A stretch of DNA of 64,000 nt, taken from Rhea pennata (Eukaryota > Chordata > Aves > Rheiformes > Rheidae). Positions within the stretch are counted from its first letter, which is position 1. Every line of letters begins with the position of its first letter. Both the position numbers and the translations under genes were made by a program. The notes beneath the pieces are model-generated. The model was given only the letters and a program-made list of their open reading frames with translations, was not told where the DNA came from and searched no databases. Location: assembly GCF_028389875.1 (NCBI RefSeq), contig NC_084663.1, positions 98,259,190-98,323,189 on the forward strand. Reading direction: 5' to 3'. Of the stretch, positions 12,867 through 25,800 are shown piece by piece.

Positions 12867-13987
12867 ATCCTACACATCTGTCATATCTGGCAATTTTAGG
12901 ATATGGCATGTTACGTATTTGCCACAAATGACTTTATCTTATCCCACTGTCTATTATTTGGAAAGCTTCGCTTTCCACATTTAAAGTTTTGGACTTTGAC
13001 TTGAATGCCAAAAGTGACAGAAACCACAGCTACAAGAGTGAGCTGCTTTTTCTTACACTGTAGCAGCAGGAGCTGGTGAAAACTTTTATTCACTGCTCCT
13101 TTTCTAATTAAAGAGGTGATGACAAAACGTTCTTTATGCCAAGTACTTGAGTATGGAAGTTTTCCCATTCCCATCCATTAATCTGACTTGTTTCAGGACT
13201 TCTGGAACATCTTTGAAGAAAGGGAGGGAGATCTCAAATTTCTTACAATGTATTATTAACAAATTCCTAGCAAACACTAGTAAGTTTTCAGCCCTAGTCA
13301 AAGTTTCCACATGGAAAAAGACCTGTTGGTGAGACCAAAGCATATGGTAACCCTAAGGGCAGAGTAGGTAAAGGAAGGCAATTTTATCACTTTTCATCCT
13401 CAAAGAGCAGGTTTTATGTGTTGTGAGTGCCAAGTCCTTTGTGAATATGAACTATATACCAAATGGAATGAATATGAAGAATGTGTTGGATCTTCTAAGG
13501 AAGAATACGTATTCTGACATCTCAGCTATCTCTACCATGCTGCTAGGCTTGAAAGTATCCTCAGGCCATTATTAATTTCCCTGCGTAGGACACTGGGCCT
13601 GAAATTTCCATTATTCATTAGCTGAAACTGGAAATTCATTAAGTACTTGAAAAAGATAAATGAGATGCAAATTCAGTATTTACTATGTAGAATTTCACAT
13701 TTTCATTCACACTACTTAATTATGAACTGTTCATTTAAAGATAAGGGGTGACAAGTGACGTATAGACTAAAAGAGCCCAACAGTTAAACACACAATTATG
13801 TCCTGGCTGTTACACTCCTCTTCTCTTGTCACCCATCCTTGGATAAACAAGTTCTGCAGTTCCTCAACCCTTCCACTGTTTTCCTCAGTAATAAAAGCAG
13901 GCATTATGAAGTTACTGAAGCTCCTCAGTTCATTGCAAAAAAACAGGACTGTAATGATAAGCACAGCCTCTTATTTTAAATTGTAAG
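12867..13987. other. 3' flank of the C3orf85-like gene
   Basis: Presumed 3' UTR and flank. No AATAAA was found close to the stop; an ATTAAA lies at about 13.1 kb. Short open frames on both strands near 13.8-13.97 kb overlap each other and have no convincing splice sites. Confidence 0.4.
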
Positions 13988-14113
13988 TTAAAAATCAGAG
14001 GATTTTGCTTCCTCCAGCTGTACACCTTGCTGATCCAACGGATGCTGCTGCCCAGTAAACAGAGATGTCCAAGACATTTGTGCATCAGCTCCTGAAGTAT
14101 TGCTGTTTTCAGC
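13988..14113 (-). CDS. Candidate terminal exon, possible cytoplasmic tail
   Basis: On the minus strand an AG acceptor (GAGGCAG/GCTGAA) opens 41 codons ending TAA at 13990-13988. The translation is acidic and polar (SNTSGADAQMSW, later DQQGVQLEEAKSSDF) and resembles a receptor tail rather than random sequence. The acceptor has a poor pyrimidine tract, and I could not join it in phase to the candidate membrane exon upstream. Not recognised as any known protein. Confidence 0.25.
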   Translation of the reverse strand, partial: AENSNTSGADAQMSWTSLFTGQQHPLDQQGVQLEEAKSSDF

Positions 14114-14878
14114 CTGCCTCTTTAACGGATGTTGTGGTCAAGGCAGGGGTGTAGGATCTGCCTGAGAATTAGCTCTAGTTTTTATGTCCATCCTGTAAGT
14201 TAAATCAAAATGGGCATTAGTTTGGGAGTTGATTTACAAACAGTTTGGACTACAGACATCCCAGGAGTGTGGATGATGAAGTCCAGCAGTGAAGTGGAGG
14301 GTAAAATGAAGTGTATCTTAACCTCATTTACTGTCAGCTAGTGAGGTAACTCTCCAAACTTTATGAACCTATTAACACTGTCAGCGACACAAAATTAGAG
14401 TAACCACTGCTTTAAGCCTATTGCCATGAGGACAGTCTTGCATAAGGTTGATTTTGTGACCAAAATGTCAGACAAAGCCAGAAGATGCAGTCTGACAGTT
14501 CTGTTGTATTTAGACATGACTAATTCTTTTAAAGAAGTTGTTCTGAAAGCCAGAGACTCAATCTGCAAAAACATAGCTTCAAGCTAATGCCACTAATTCA
14601 GATAATTAGTCCTGCTGAATTAAATGGGAAGAATTGTACACGCATGAGTAGCAGTGGAGGATGAGGTGCTTATTTCTTGTTATCAAACTACATGACAATC
14701 ATGACACTGACTAAATGGCTTTCACAGGCATCTGAATGTTAAACTCCTTCCTATGCAGTCTATTAAAGACCAGGAAAAAATTTTTCATCCTCCAGGTTTG
14801 TTCCCCTTATTTAGCTTTACATAGTGTTCCAGCATAGGTAACACTGAACTCTTCCTTTCTGACTTTTCCCACATACCT

Positions 14879-15118
14879 TCATGTTGCCACCCACAGGCTT
14901 TTCTCCCTTGCTTTTTCTGTGCAGCACAGATGCACAGGTAGTATCTTACCGATGTAAAATCCAAAGCACAAAGTTAAAATAAAGAGAATTTCAGATGCAG
15001 CTCTGCTGATTATGAAGGTGGACACAGGTTCTTTACTATCAGGATGATGGGCTGCAATTTCTTTCTGGAAGTTTTCGGTCTCAGTAGCAGAGCAGGAAGG
15101 GACTCCTGTCCTCCTGCT
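14879..15118 (-). CDS. Candidate exon with a transmembrane segment
   Basis: On the minus strand, after the acceptor TTTTCACAG, an open frame reads SRRTGVPSCSATETENFQ, a polar stalk-like stretch, then the hydrophobic run ILFILTLCFGFYIGKILPV and a basic TEKAREK before a TGA. A good donor (ACATCG/GTAAGA) cuts the hydrophobic run at 14949. The layout is that of a single-pass membrane-protein exon. No immunoglobulin or other ectodomain exon could be tied to it. Gene identity unknown. Confidence 0.33.
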   Translation of the reverse strand, partial: SRRTGVPSCSATETENFQKEIAAHHPDSKEPVSTFIISRAASEILFILTLCFGFYIGKILPVHLCCTEKAREKSLWVAT

Positions 15119-16000
15119 CTGTGAAAACTGCACAGCCTCTAGCTGATTTCCAAACAACGTAACTTATTGGAAAAGGAGCACCAACTCCCTGAGGCCAGTC
15201 ACATCATGGACGTCATGGAGAAGAGAAGGAATGGGTGCTGAAAGAGAGGAAAGAAAGCTGGTGTCAGATTTGCCTTTGTACAGAAGCTAACTAGGAGGGG
15301 ATGCAGGAAACCATCTGTCCAACAGCCCTGAGTCTCTTTTCTGAGTGACATGGGCAGCATGTGTTTCTAAGTGGAACTACAGAGATCAGACTCCTCAAAG
15401 ATTCATGGCTGGTTAGCAGCTCCAGCTGAAGGTCTTCCTTAGCTGCTGCACTTAGAAGGTATCTCCTCCAAGGGGGTTCCCAGGTGTCTAGTCAGATCTG
15501 AATCACACTGCAGCCCTTTCCACAGTCTGAGCACTTGCTTGTTCTCTCTGTTACTTGGATCCCTAAATGTGCAAAGCTTAGAAGAACCAATTTTTCTCTG
15601 TGATCTCTGCCACTTTGTTAAATTCAACTAAAAAGAGCTCAGCATTTAATTTTCACTGTGGCTGGACACAGAAGACAAACAAACAGATGCACACCGTAAC
15701 AGCATGATTTTATGAGCCTTGCTTTTGTTAGAAAGCCAGATGAAAGATTCAAGTGTTGTCTGATGTGACAGGAGAAATAAGAAAACCCAATTCTCCAACA
15801 GTAATTACAGAAAAGATTAATGCTACATGGGCCTTCTTCTAAGCAGAAACACAAATCATTCAAAGCAGAGCTGCAGAGCCTAAGTAAGCAATACATAACC
15901 CATGTTAGAAACACTGAATGTGGGATAAGTCTGAAGGACCACATTGAAACACCATTTTCTATGAGCTCAGCAAGTAACAGTACATAAAGGTAATAGGAAA

Positions 16001-16096
16001 TGCTCTAGGTGACCCTGCTGAGCAGGGAGGTTGGACTAGATGATCTCCAGTGGTCCCTTCCAACCTTACTGATTCTATGATTCTATGATTTTATGA
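16001..16096 (+). mobile_element. CR1 LINE 3' end (5'-truncated)
   Basis: The segment reads GACCCTGCTGAGCAGGGAGG, then TTGGACTAGATGATCTCCAG, then TGGTCCCTTCCAACCTTACT, and ends in two ATTCTATG units plus ATTTTATGA. This is the conserved 3' end of avian CR1 in plus orientation. Only the last 100 bp or so remain, the usual severe 5' truncation. Confidence 0.93.
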
Positions 16097-19000
16097 AAGA
16101 AACTTATTTTCTGAGCTGAAATGCTTTCTTCAAACAGAACAGTAGCACCTGATATTCAAGGACAGATCTACATGCTACTTCATCACTATGGTAATTCAGA
16201 CGATTGAATGGGGTCTCATTCAATTTTAATGCATAAAACATTTGGCCTTGTATCACATCATTTTTATGCACCTGCTTTACATTTGATCTTCTGTTGCCTA
16301 AATTTAAACCAAAACTGGAGAGAGAAAACACTTATCTAATCTATATCTACTGCTGTTATCCTCAGTGCCAGCAAAAGCAAACTGTGTTCACAGTGATTTT
16401 ATATTGGCTGATTAAATATACAAATCACCCACCTGAGGCAGGTATGTTGCCATAACCAATCCATGTAGAGTGGAAAATAAATGATTAGTGTTTTGCATCA
16501 CTCATAGGAAGCAATGAGATCAGAAGTTAGACCATAAAGAATTCAAAATTATCCACAACTGAAAAACACAGTCAGGAAAAGAAATAAGCACTCTTTGTAT
16601 ATGATTAGTATCTTACAAAATTCCAGTAATTACTTTTCTGCTCCAAAGACTGTCAAAGAGATCTGTATTTCAGACACACAATATCATATCAAGCATAATC
16701 TGTGGGGAAGAAGTGACAACTCTTCACACAAGCGAGGCCATCAAGCTGGCTGGCTGTAAACCTGATTGATGCGTGGAGACCCAGCGAGCGGCTTTTCCCT
16801 TTGAGGCCAGCCTGCAGCAACATCCTACTGCAGCACTGGGTGGGCTGTGCCTACCACTCACAGAGCTCAGTCGCTTCAGCTCTCTCCATCCACTGCAGAA
16901 GGGCCAGCTCTCCTGGGTCAGTGCCAGTCCAGGTACGGCTCGGGAAGGAAGGAAAAGGAGTAAGACTGGTGTGTTGCAGCCTTTGAGGATGAAACAGTAA
17001 AAGCTGCGTTGCCCCAGGCATTACCAGATAACTTGTGTGGAGCAACACTTCGTATTTGGCTGCTTACTCCGGGTGGCACAGCCACTGCTAAGGTGATTTC
17101 ATGCCAGTCACTACCTCATTGGCAGGACTGAATAAGCATGTGAGATCCTGTCTGAGTAATTCATTCAGCTGTGTCCTGGCTGTGACTGAAAGCTGCTGCG
17201 CAGCAGGGAGCTAGTGCAGGGAAGACTTAAAAACCATCCTTACAATTGCTATCCATATTATCAGCACAAATCCAAGGCTTGATTGTGCAAGGTGCCATCG
17301 GAAAGCAGTCAGTCTGCCATCCTCAAAATGCCGGTAGAACTATCTAACGATAAGAAAACAACTGTGGGAAGGAAGTGGCTAAACAGGCAGCTACTTAGCA
17401 TGGTGCTGGCTGTTTACCCCTGCAGCATAACTGGTTAGGTAGTTATTTAGAAGGATGTATTAAATAGGAATCTGTAATTTAAAGCAAGATTTGAATGAAC
17501 CTTCCACAGAAGGCTCATATGTCATTTGGGACAATTACATTTTGTTAGGCATACGGACAATTGAATCAACCATGATACTTTGTGGCCTAAGGAAACTGTT
17601 TTCCTATAAATAAGAAAATAATCTCCTTTTTTAATTACTCAAGGTTACACAGCACCCTACTCCCTCCTCATCCTCTCTGCCCCAAGCTGAGGTCTCTTTT
17701 CATTGCCTCAGTAATTGCCAAAAGATTAAATATAGCCAAGGCACATGCACAGGTACCATTTACAGCAATGAAAGGTTGCTCTGCACCTCACTAAAATGTT
17801 CAGGCTGCCTTGATATACCAGGATCTTCCGGGAACAGTATATAAAGCAAAAACTACAAAATAAGAGAATTACAGAAAAGTCTCTTTACATGAAACAGAAG
17901 GCTTTGTCATTAGGACATACTAGTCTGAAACCAGGAGTGGAAGCTGAAGGATTTTTCAGAGAAATCCTTATCTGCTGGCTCCGTTTCCTACAGCAGATGC
18001 CTCTAAGCTAGAAGGCTAATGGAAATAGTGACAAAGCAGCAGAGTGAGGGAATATGGGGTATTTCAGGTAGGCAGTCTCACTTTCCAGGTCTAAACTAGC
18101 ACCTAAAATTGCATGCCTGGAAATAAAGGGGTTATCAGCACACTTCATGAAAGCATTAGGCACATTTTCCTAGGATCAGCTTCTTAAGGAACTTTAATGA
18201 GTAAGCAGAGATTAAAACAAAAGCATGCTGTATAATCTGCTTTTCAGCCAGTTCATTAGAAGAAATGATGAGTCCCAGGAGAACCAGAAATAGGTAACTA
18301 CATTTTTCTCAGAAGCTCACTGACATTGCTCAGGCCAGCCAAGTTTTCTCTGAATCTTTTTCAAGTTGAACTAATCTGCACTGAAACCTGCTAACTTGAA
18401 ACTGCTGCAACTATTAGTCTGGTAGGGGAAACTTGAGAGAAATGCATTGAAATTGTCAGTTTGGGTTTTGAGCAGAGTCTGAAAGTAGCTGCTCTGCACG
18501 AGCAAGCTGGCTGGCAAAGGACTGATCTGTCCTTTGAATCTGACCCCGACAGAAGCGATCTGTCTTCTGTAAGTCCTGCAGCATCAGGACTCTATCAAGT
18601 TAAAGAGCTGTTTTAACCATCCTCTAAAATTGGACATCCTGAAGTGTGTATGTTTATGCAGAAAATGCCTCCCAGCACTGAAGAGTACAGACATGAAATC
18701 ATTATCTCTCTAGTACAAGATCATACGATGTGTAACAGCACTACCAATCATTATGTTCAATGAAAATAATGGATTATGAGTGCTCCTGTCTCATTATCTG
18801 GTGACAGGATCGTTATTAACTTCTGACAGCACAACGGTTTTACAGAAAAGCTCCTTAAGGAGAGGCTATATATATATGCCTGATACATTTTCCTTTTTAC
18901 TTGCATTACTTAGATCTCATAACCAGCAAGTTTCCTGGATGGAAGGGACCACTCAGTAACTGCTAAACTATAGGCTTTATAGTTCTCCAAATTTAGGCCA

Positions 19001-19464
19001 CCCACTATTGAATACATATCACAGCAGCTTGTCCAAAACATAAAAATTGGCTAAGACAGCACATGAATTCTCACATATTGCACAGTGAGAATACATTTAT
19101 CCATAAAGGTGGGAAAATATTGTGCATTTACAAGGTAGCAATGAGATCTGAATTAGTTTTTCCAGTGTGTAAGGAGACCCTCCTAATCTGATATGCCAGT
19201 CCCACATTGTGCTTCCAGAAATGATCAACAATAGCAGTTGCATGAGCACTTTGTCAGTAGAAACAGCAGAAAGTGATGAATCTACACACAGATTGCAAAG
19301 TAAAATAGATATTACAATAGAAAGATACATTAATAGCCTACCAGTGTATTTTTAATGTGTGAAGTTCAGTTTTTCAGTTTCATCTCTTTCCTGGGCTCAG
19401 TGTGAGTGAAGAAGTTTTGAATAATTTCAGGAAAATCAAAATTACAATTTTTGCCAATTGCTTT

Positions 19465-19495
19465 TATATATATATATATATATTTTTTTTTTTTT
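19465..19495. repeat. (TA)n followed by poly-T
   Basis: About nine TA units run directly into a T-rich tract. A simple repeat with no element recognised around it. Confidence 0.85.
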
Positions 19496-22400
19496 AAAGG
19501 ATCGTGTATTTCTTTACAGTGCCTTGCTGTGATTTTGTTGCCAATCATACTGTATTGTCTTTGTTTCTAAGCTGAATGAGCATGACTCCTCCTGGGTATT
19601 CAGTACAGAGAGACCAACAGAAAAACAATTAAAATTCAGAGCCCACAAATATTCATGCATGGAAACTCATGCCAGCTGAAGTCAAGCTGAAAGTGAGAAC
19701 TGAAAGACAGTGATGATAGACTACTGAATTTAATATTTACATATGCATGAATACTCTTCTGAGTTCTCTGAATGCCTTCTATGTCCTAGCAGAGCTACTT
19801 TTTAGTAGTAGTCCACAGCCCTGTGGCTGAACTTAACCCACTTACACAGCAATACTTTCGTTGAGCACTTTTCAAAGGAGATCAAAAGACCATTTTCCAC
19901 AATTAAAAACAGTTCATAGCCTTTGACTAATTCAAAAGACCAAGGCAGTAGTTTAAAACTGACATATTTTCCACTACCACTTTAGAGCTCACCCTAAATT
20001 GAAGAGCTGGAAAAGAGCGTGGGAAGAAAGCTCTGCACAAATGAAAGCAGGGCCACAGCAGTGTTTCCACCCAGAAGACAGTTTGAACAAATCCCAACAC
20101 AGTCAGTGTGCCCAGCTCCCTGCATATCATTAAATCTCTATAAACATTTAAATCAAGTGTTACCTTCTTTAGAAAACATCTGGTTGCAACAATAAAACTT
20201 TACTTCTGTAAAACGGCTGCTCACCATCCATGCTTCTCTAGGCTACAATGGCTCCAAGGCAGATCTTCATTTTGTCCTGTAAAGCTCCAGCTTGCTTGAA
20301 TTAAGTGCGCAACGGACTACAACCCTGTGTAGTATCATCATAGCTGTGAGAGGCAGAGATCCTTTCCAGAAGAATCTTAAGCTTTAAAAACAAAATGAGA
20401 AGATTCAAGAATTTCTTCTTATGATAGACTATTAGTTCTGAAAATTCATTCATCTATATTTCACCTGATAAAATCTGAGTTTCATTCCTAAGGCCTTCTG
20501 AAAAGCCCAAGGTTACCCCTCAAAAGTTTAGTTTTGGCCAGTAGTCAGCCCAAATCAGTTGCTGATTACCATTATGTTTAGTCTCAAGAGCTACATGTTT
20601 TTCTGACAATAGAGATTTGGACAAGTGTTGTGACCAGTTTTTGAACTGATATCCAATGGAAGGTCCAGCAAATAGAGGTGTTTCACATTTTAAAATTAAT
20701 GCTGGTTTATATAGGAAGACAGTTGAGGAAAATGGAGGTGTTATTCTCTGGTAACTCTGGAAGTTGTTAAATAAGCCAGTTAAAGAGCAGCTATGAGACA
20801 TAATCTGCTAAAGTAATACTTCCCCAGACCCCCCTAAAAAGCAGAGTCTATATTTAGTGGGAACGCATCCTCCTGAATACATTGGAAGAAAATATGTTTT
20901 GGGAGGGTAAAAACTGAGTCGAAAAAATAAACTGGTGTCTGATATCAGAGGAGCACATTGGTTATGCAAGCTAGTAGGTTTTGCTGTGAAAGGTACATCT
21001 CCAAGAGAGGCAACCTGAAGCCTGGGGCACAGAGAAGAACAGAACTGCTAAAGAACCAGTCAGGTAAGCAGCTGTAAGAGGTGGCTGAAAACAGGTAAAT
21101 GGATGGTGACCTCTTACATACAGTTTCAGCAGATTTACAGCAATTTCCTTTCATTTTCTCAAAACTTGTCTTTTCTAAATGTTTGTGCCAGTGCTCTCTG
21201 TTTTGGTTGTTGTGAATAAATCCTTTCTTTTAGAGCTCACTTTAGCTTGGTTTGTATGGAAAGTGATTGCTAGACAGTGGACGAGAGCGAAGGTGCTCCT
21301 CACCGACGGGCTGTGGCATGTGGGAAGGCAGCGAGAAGCAAATACCTAACCTGAGGAGTGTGCGTCACAAGAATGAGCTGTTTTCTGGGCTTTAGAAGGA
21401 GCAGAGTGAGAAAGTAGTTTGGGGAAAGTTGTAGAGCCCCGAGACAGACATCCCAGACACCATAGGAACAGTCATAGCTGGAAAAGGTTCAGAACCTGGC
21501 GGAGAGCAAAGGAGGAGACAGGAAAAAGCAATGCCTGAAGACAGCCTCAAAATCAATAGCTATTTAAGGAGCAAGAGAGGCCCCAAGCCTGGCCCTTAGT
21601 TATTAGAGCTATAAAGCTGTGATCAGATGGTGAACAACCACACCAGCAACTCCTCAGGTAAAAGTAATGCTAAAAGGGAGCCTCTCTACCATGAGACTGA
21701 TAAAATCTTTAATAACCAGACTCAAGGATGAGAAGAATTAAGTAATTCTAGCTTTCTTGCCTCTTTTGACACATGTTCACATTTACACATTCGCTTGTTT
21801 TGACTGTCCTCTGTCTTCACCCCAGTAAAACCAGATGAATGGCACTGGTTGTTAATCTACAAGAGTAGTGAAATTCAGGTGTTAAGCTATAAACCATGCA
21901 GGGGAGCAATAAACTCCCTGTGTTTGCCTGTCTCAAATAGCTGTACTGTGCAAATTAAATAAACATCTATCACCCCACCAGGGTAGGAGGGCAGGGAATT
22001 GCCAAAGATAAGCCTTTCCCAGAGTGCTAATTTAGCCTAAGTGCTAAAGTCTGAAGACACACATTATTCTTCAAATCTAAATTTTGATTCCAAAGTAAAA
22101 TGGAAGATAAATTCAGGTTAATTTGCTTTGATTTTCTCAAACTAATGCTTAACTTATATGTCTTCGAAGTGAAAAAAAATATATCCTCCATGATCTGTTA
22201 CTATACCAGTAATCCATTAATGAGTCTATTTGACTATAACCAAAGAGAAGAAATTGAGTAGGAAAAATGACCAAAAATTAAAATGCTTGGAAAAACCTCC
22301 CTCTTCAAAAATGTCTGAATTTCCGACTAATCCCTTTTACATCCTGACTGCTTCATCCATACCAACCTTTCTTGCATTTAAATTCCCCTTCGTTTATTCT

Positions 22401-22662
22401 TTTTTGAGTTAGTGAAACAGCCCTGGCCTTTGGCTTTTAATTTCACACCACCTCGAAGTGAGACTCCAAGTTTCTTTTGACTGCAGCCTGGCTGCAGTCT
22501 GACACAGTTCACAGCTCCTCGACAACAGGGTTGTGACCATGCCCTTTAAAACCTTCACAGTTTAAAGATATCACACACACAATACTCTTTTTCCAGGAAA
22601 TTGGTTTGCACATCAGCCCTCTGAAAGTCTTTCCTGCTGCCGTTTGTGACTCACATTAATAT

Positions 22663-22850
22663 GTCCCTTTTTTCCTTTTTTTCTTCTTTTTTTTTTTTTT
22701 TTTGGTGGCGCTCAAGGCCAATGTGGGGAAAGCTGAGCAATTTAATTACCCAGCAGAGCGCTTACCACTATGCTAACAAGGATAACTGTGTGTCACTGCA
22801 CTGCTTGCCACCTTAAGTGGGGTTAACAGCATTAGCCAAGCCCACTGAAA
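22663..22850 (-). repeat. A-tailed sequence with a tRNA-like A box, possible retroposed fragment
   Basis: On the minus strand the string GTTAGCATAGTGGTAAGCGC resembles the D-arm/A-box half of a tRNA. It is followed about 60 bp later by GAGCGCCACC and an A17 run (T17 at 22687-22703 on plus). An A tail after a tRNA-like head suggests a retroposed RNA, but no clear B box or full cloverleaf is present and the family was not recognised. Confidence 0.22.
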
Positions 22851-25800
22851 GGAGATCACAGAGGGGACTCCAGGTGGTATCCAAAGAGGACTCTAGGCAG
22901 CTCAGAGATTATCTATCCAGCCACAACTGCTGCCATAGACCACTGCCTCCCCGGTGGGGGGCATCTTCATCATTAAGTAGCATGTAGATCACCTGGGGAG
23001 GATCTACAGCCCAGAATGAAGGCACCAAGGTGGTAATGACATTTGCTTTTGGTGCAATGACTAGAAACAAGATGTTGTTGTAGCGCATAGCTCCTTCTCC
23101 TTCCCTCCTTCAGGCTCCCGAGCCTTTTCTGGGGAATTTATCTCCACTCCTTTCCCCCCACCCTGCTAATACTGTTGCTCTCACTGCTCCCCCATTTCTG
23201 GCATTGGTGCAGAAAACTCCTTTTCTTCTGTAGCTACCTGGCACTGTGCTTGTCCTGCACTGCCCTCCCACATGCCCTGCCAGGCTGCTTCCTGCACACC
23301 TCCATCTCCTTGCTCCTTAGGACTGGTACCTGCTGGCTCACAGAGTCCCACTCCTGTTCTGTGTCCTGTCCCCCTTGCTGTCCCCCTCCTAAATCATCAG
23401 GCTCTTCCTGCTCACAGTCCCTTATCTGCTCTACTCCTGCTTCTGCTGGGCACAGTGCCCTTGCACGCTGCATGCAGACCATGGGCCATCAGCTGGTTAT
23501 TGCCAGAGCTAGCCCTCATGGCTATTTGAATTATGACAGTGTGGATGTGTAACCGACCCTGCCTATAAATCTAGTCACATCAGGCTATTATCTAGATATT
23601 GAAAAATAGGGCATTTTATAACGCTAGAGATTCCCTCTTTGGAAATCTCTGACAGCCTCCATTGCTTAGTTCTCAGAAAACAACTCTACCTCAAAAATCA
23701 TGTCTTGTTAGAGTGGTTATAGCAAAGAGCTATATTTCTTATATAGCTATATTTCCCTTATTTGTTCTTACATGTCCCACACAGAAATGGCAGAAAGCTA
23801 CTACCAAAGCATTTCCTACAACGACTAGCAACACGTTTGCATGCCAAGAAAAAGGAATGTGTAAGAATATGTAAAACTAATCTTGCCTTTCCCTGTTTAA
23901 AATGAGTTTAAAAAGACAGTACCTACTTTTAGTTGAGTTTGAAGAAAAGAACTGCACTATATATTTATATATATATACTAAATCTTGAGCAACTCAGCCA
24001 TATCTAGGATATGAATGAAAGAGTTACAACACCCAGGCAAAAATTTAGTTAGCAAAGACTCAGACATAACCCTAGATTGCCATTTGCATTCCCTGTATCC
24101 TGTTTAGGAAATGATGTTGTTTCTTCTGCAATTTAAATGGTAGCTGTACGCAGTCCCACCATCGGTTTGTCAAAAGCAAACATCTGAACGGAAGAGGGAA
24201 ACCTACAGTGCATTAATTGTCCATCGATATCCTGGAGGGGCTTACCAGTCAGTTTTAAAAAGAGTTATAAAAGACACCAGAGATCAGTATCTCTATCCTG
24301 CAAGAATCATTTTAACTGTTTCCTCCTGCTGATAAGCAGATTTCTCAGAAGAAGAAGAAAGAGCAGCTGTTATCTAAGCTTTAAGGTATGTCTTCTAAAA
24401 ACCATTTTCTTAAAGCATGTGCAGAGATGGACAAGGTCAGTGATTTAGGCATGAAGGTAGAAACAACGAGTCTTATGTCAACATCCTTTGTCCAAATCCA
24501 GTTTGATAGTGATGAAAAGGTGTCACTTGGTGATCTCTCTGCATGAAATGAATCTGTGTAAGACACTTGATGGGCAGGTGCTTAAAATATAAAAGCCTTT
24601 CTTATACAGTGGTCGCTTCAGCTGCTGTTTTTCTGTGGATAAACAGAATACCAATGATATCAGTGCAGACAAATAAATCAGTCCGTAACGTATTTTGAAG
24701 GGATCATTCAATCAAAAGAAAAAAAAATCCAAGAACAGCAATTCTCCACTCCACCTTACTGCCATCGCAGTAGACACTTCTGAAACATAATTCTTCCAAC
24801 AAACCCTATTTCTATCCCAGAGGAATAGCAAGCCTTCTTCACTATACTTCACAGAAAAACAGTCTCAAGTGACAGCAGAGGAACACATGGAAAACTAACT
24901 GCAAATTGCTCACCTTCTAGATGCTGCTTCAGTATTCTGTTTCTTCCGAAAGGTCACTTCATCCTTGAGCTCCCATCCAGACATTAAATCAATTCCCCAA
25001 CTCTGGGGTTCCTTGTAGGAAGAGATGCAGGCCCCATGCAAACAGGAAGAAGTCATTCACCTCTCCTAGCTTCCATGGTGTGTGTGTGACAAGGCACATC
25101 CCTGAAACGTGACCTATTAGAGATACAACTTAAGCAATGTGTTTCAGCACACTTGTGTTAACAAACCTACAGGTGAAGAAAGTGAAGCAACGCTGTTCCT
25201 GGTGCAAGCTTCCTTGTGGCTTTTGAGAAGTGAGGACAACATTTTGGCACAGCTGAGCAGCTGTGGAGCATACAAGTCAAAAGCAGGAAAGGGGATATGG
25301 AGCTGAATCATCATCTTGTCTTGGTTTCCAGTCCCCCCAGCTTTGCTTAATTCCCTTGCAAAGGACACACTTAGCATACAAAAATTGACATTAGGAGCAG
25401 CATTCCCCTTCATGCACTACAATAATATCACCTCTAGAGGTACAGGAAACAGTGCAACTGAGATCACTTTGAAATCAAGGCACACCGAAACTACTTGCGC
25501 TGTACTGACAGCTTTACAAAACCTCAGTGTAAGCCACTAGACCAAAGCATTGCCTTTGTGGGCCTTTTCTAGTCAGGGACATTCTCCCTTAGACTGAGTA
25601 GTCATCAAAATTTCACGAAGAGCTCCAGGATATTAAGTAGCCTGTGCTACATCTTAAACTTTGGTGGGAGGAAAAAAAAAATCTGAAGTGTGTTTGTACT
25701 TAGCCAGCTGTGCTCATGTTATGATGGGACTCATCTTTCAGGTCCTTCTCAGTGAGATTGTTCAGAGGGCAGGTCTGACTGAAAGCCAGGAAACCCACAG

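Noticed and set aside
14916..14949. Splice from the hydrophobic exon to the AAG/GTATGT exon just downstream
   Set aside because: The implied intron is only about 33 nt, too short for vertebrate splicing, and the phase is wrong.
18900..18960. Possible CR1 end (ATGGAAGGGACC)
   Set aside because: Only a dozen bases match; the flanks lack the rest of the CR1 3' consensus and tail.
23175..23552. Cys/Ser/Leu-rich 125-codon plus-strand frame
   Set aside because: Pyrimidine-rich DNA; three overlapping frames on both strands remain open; no splice support.
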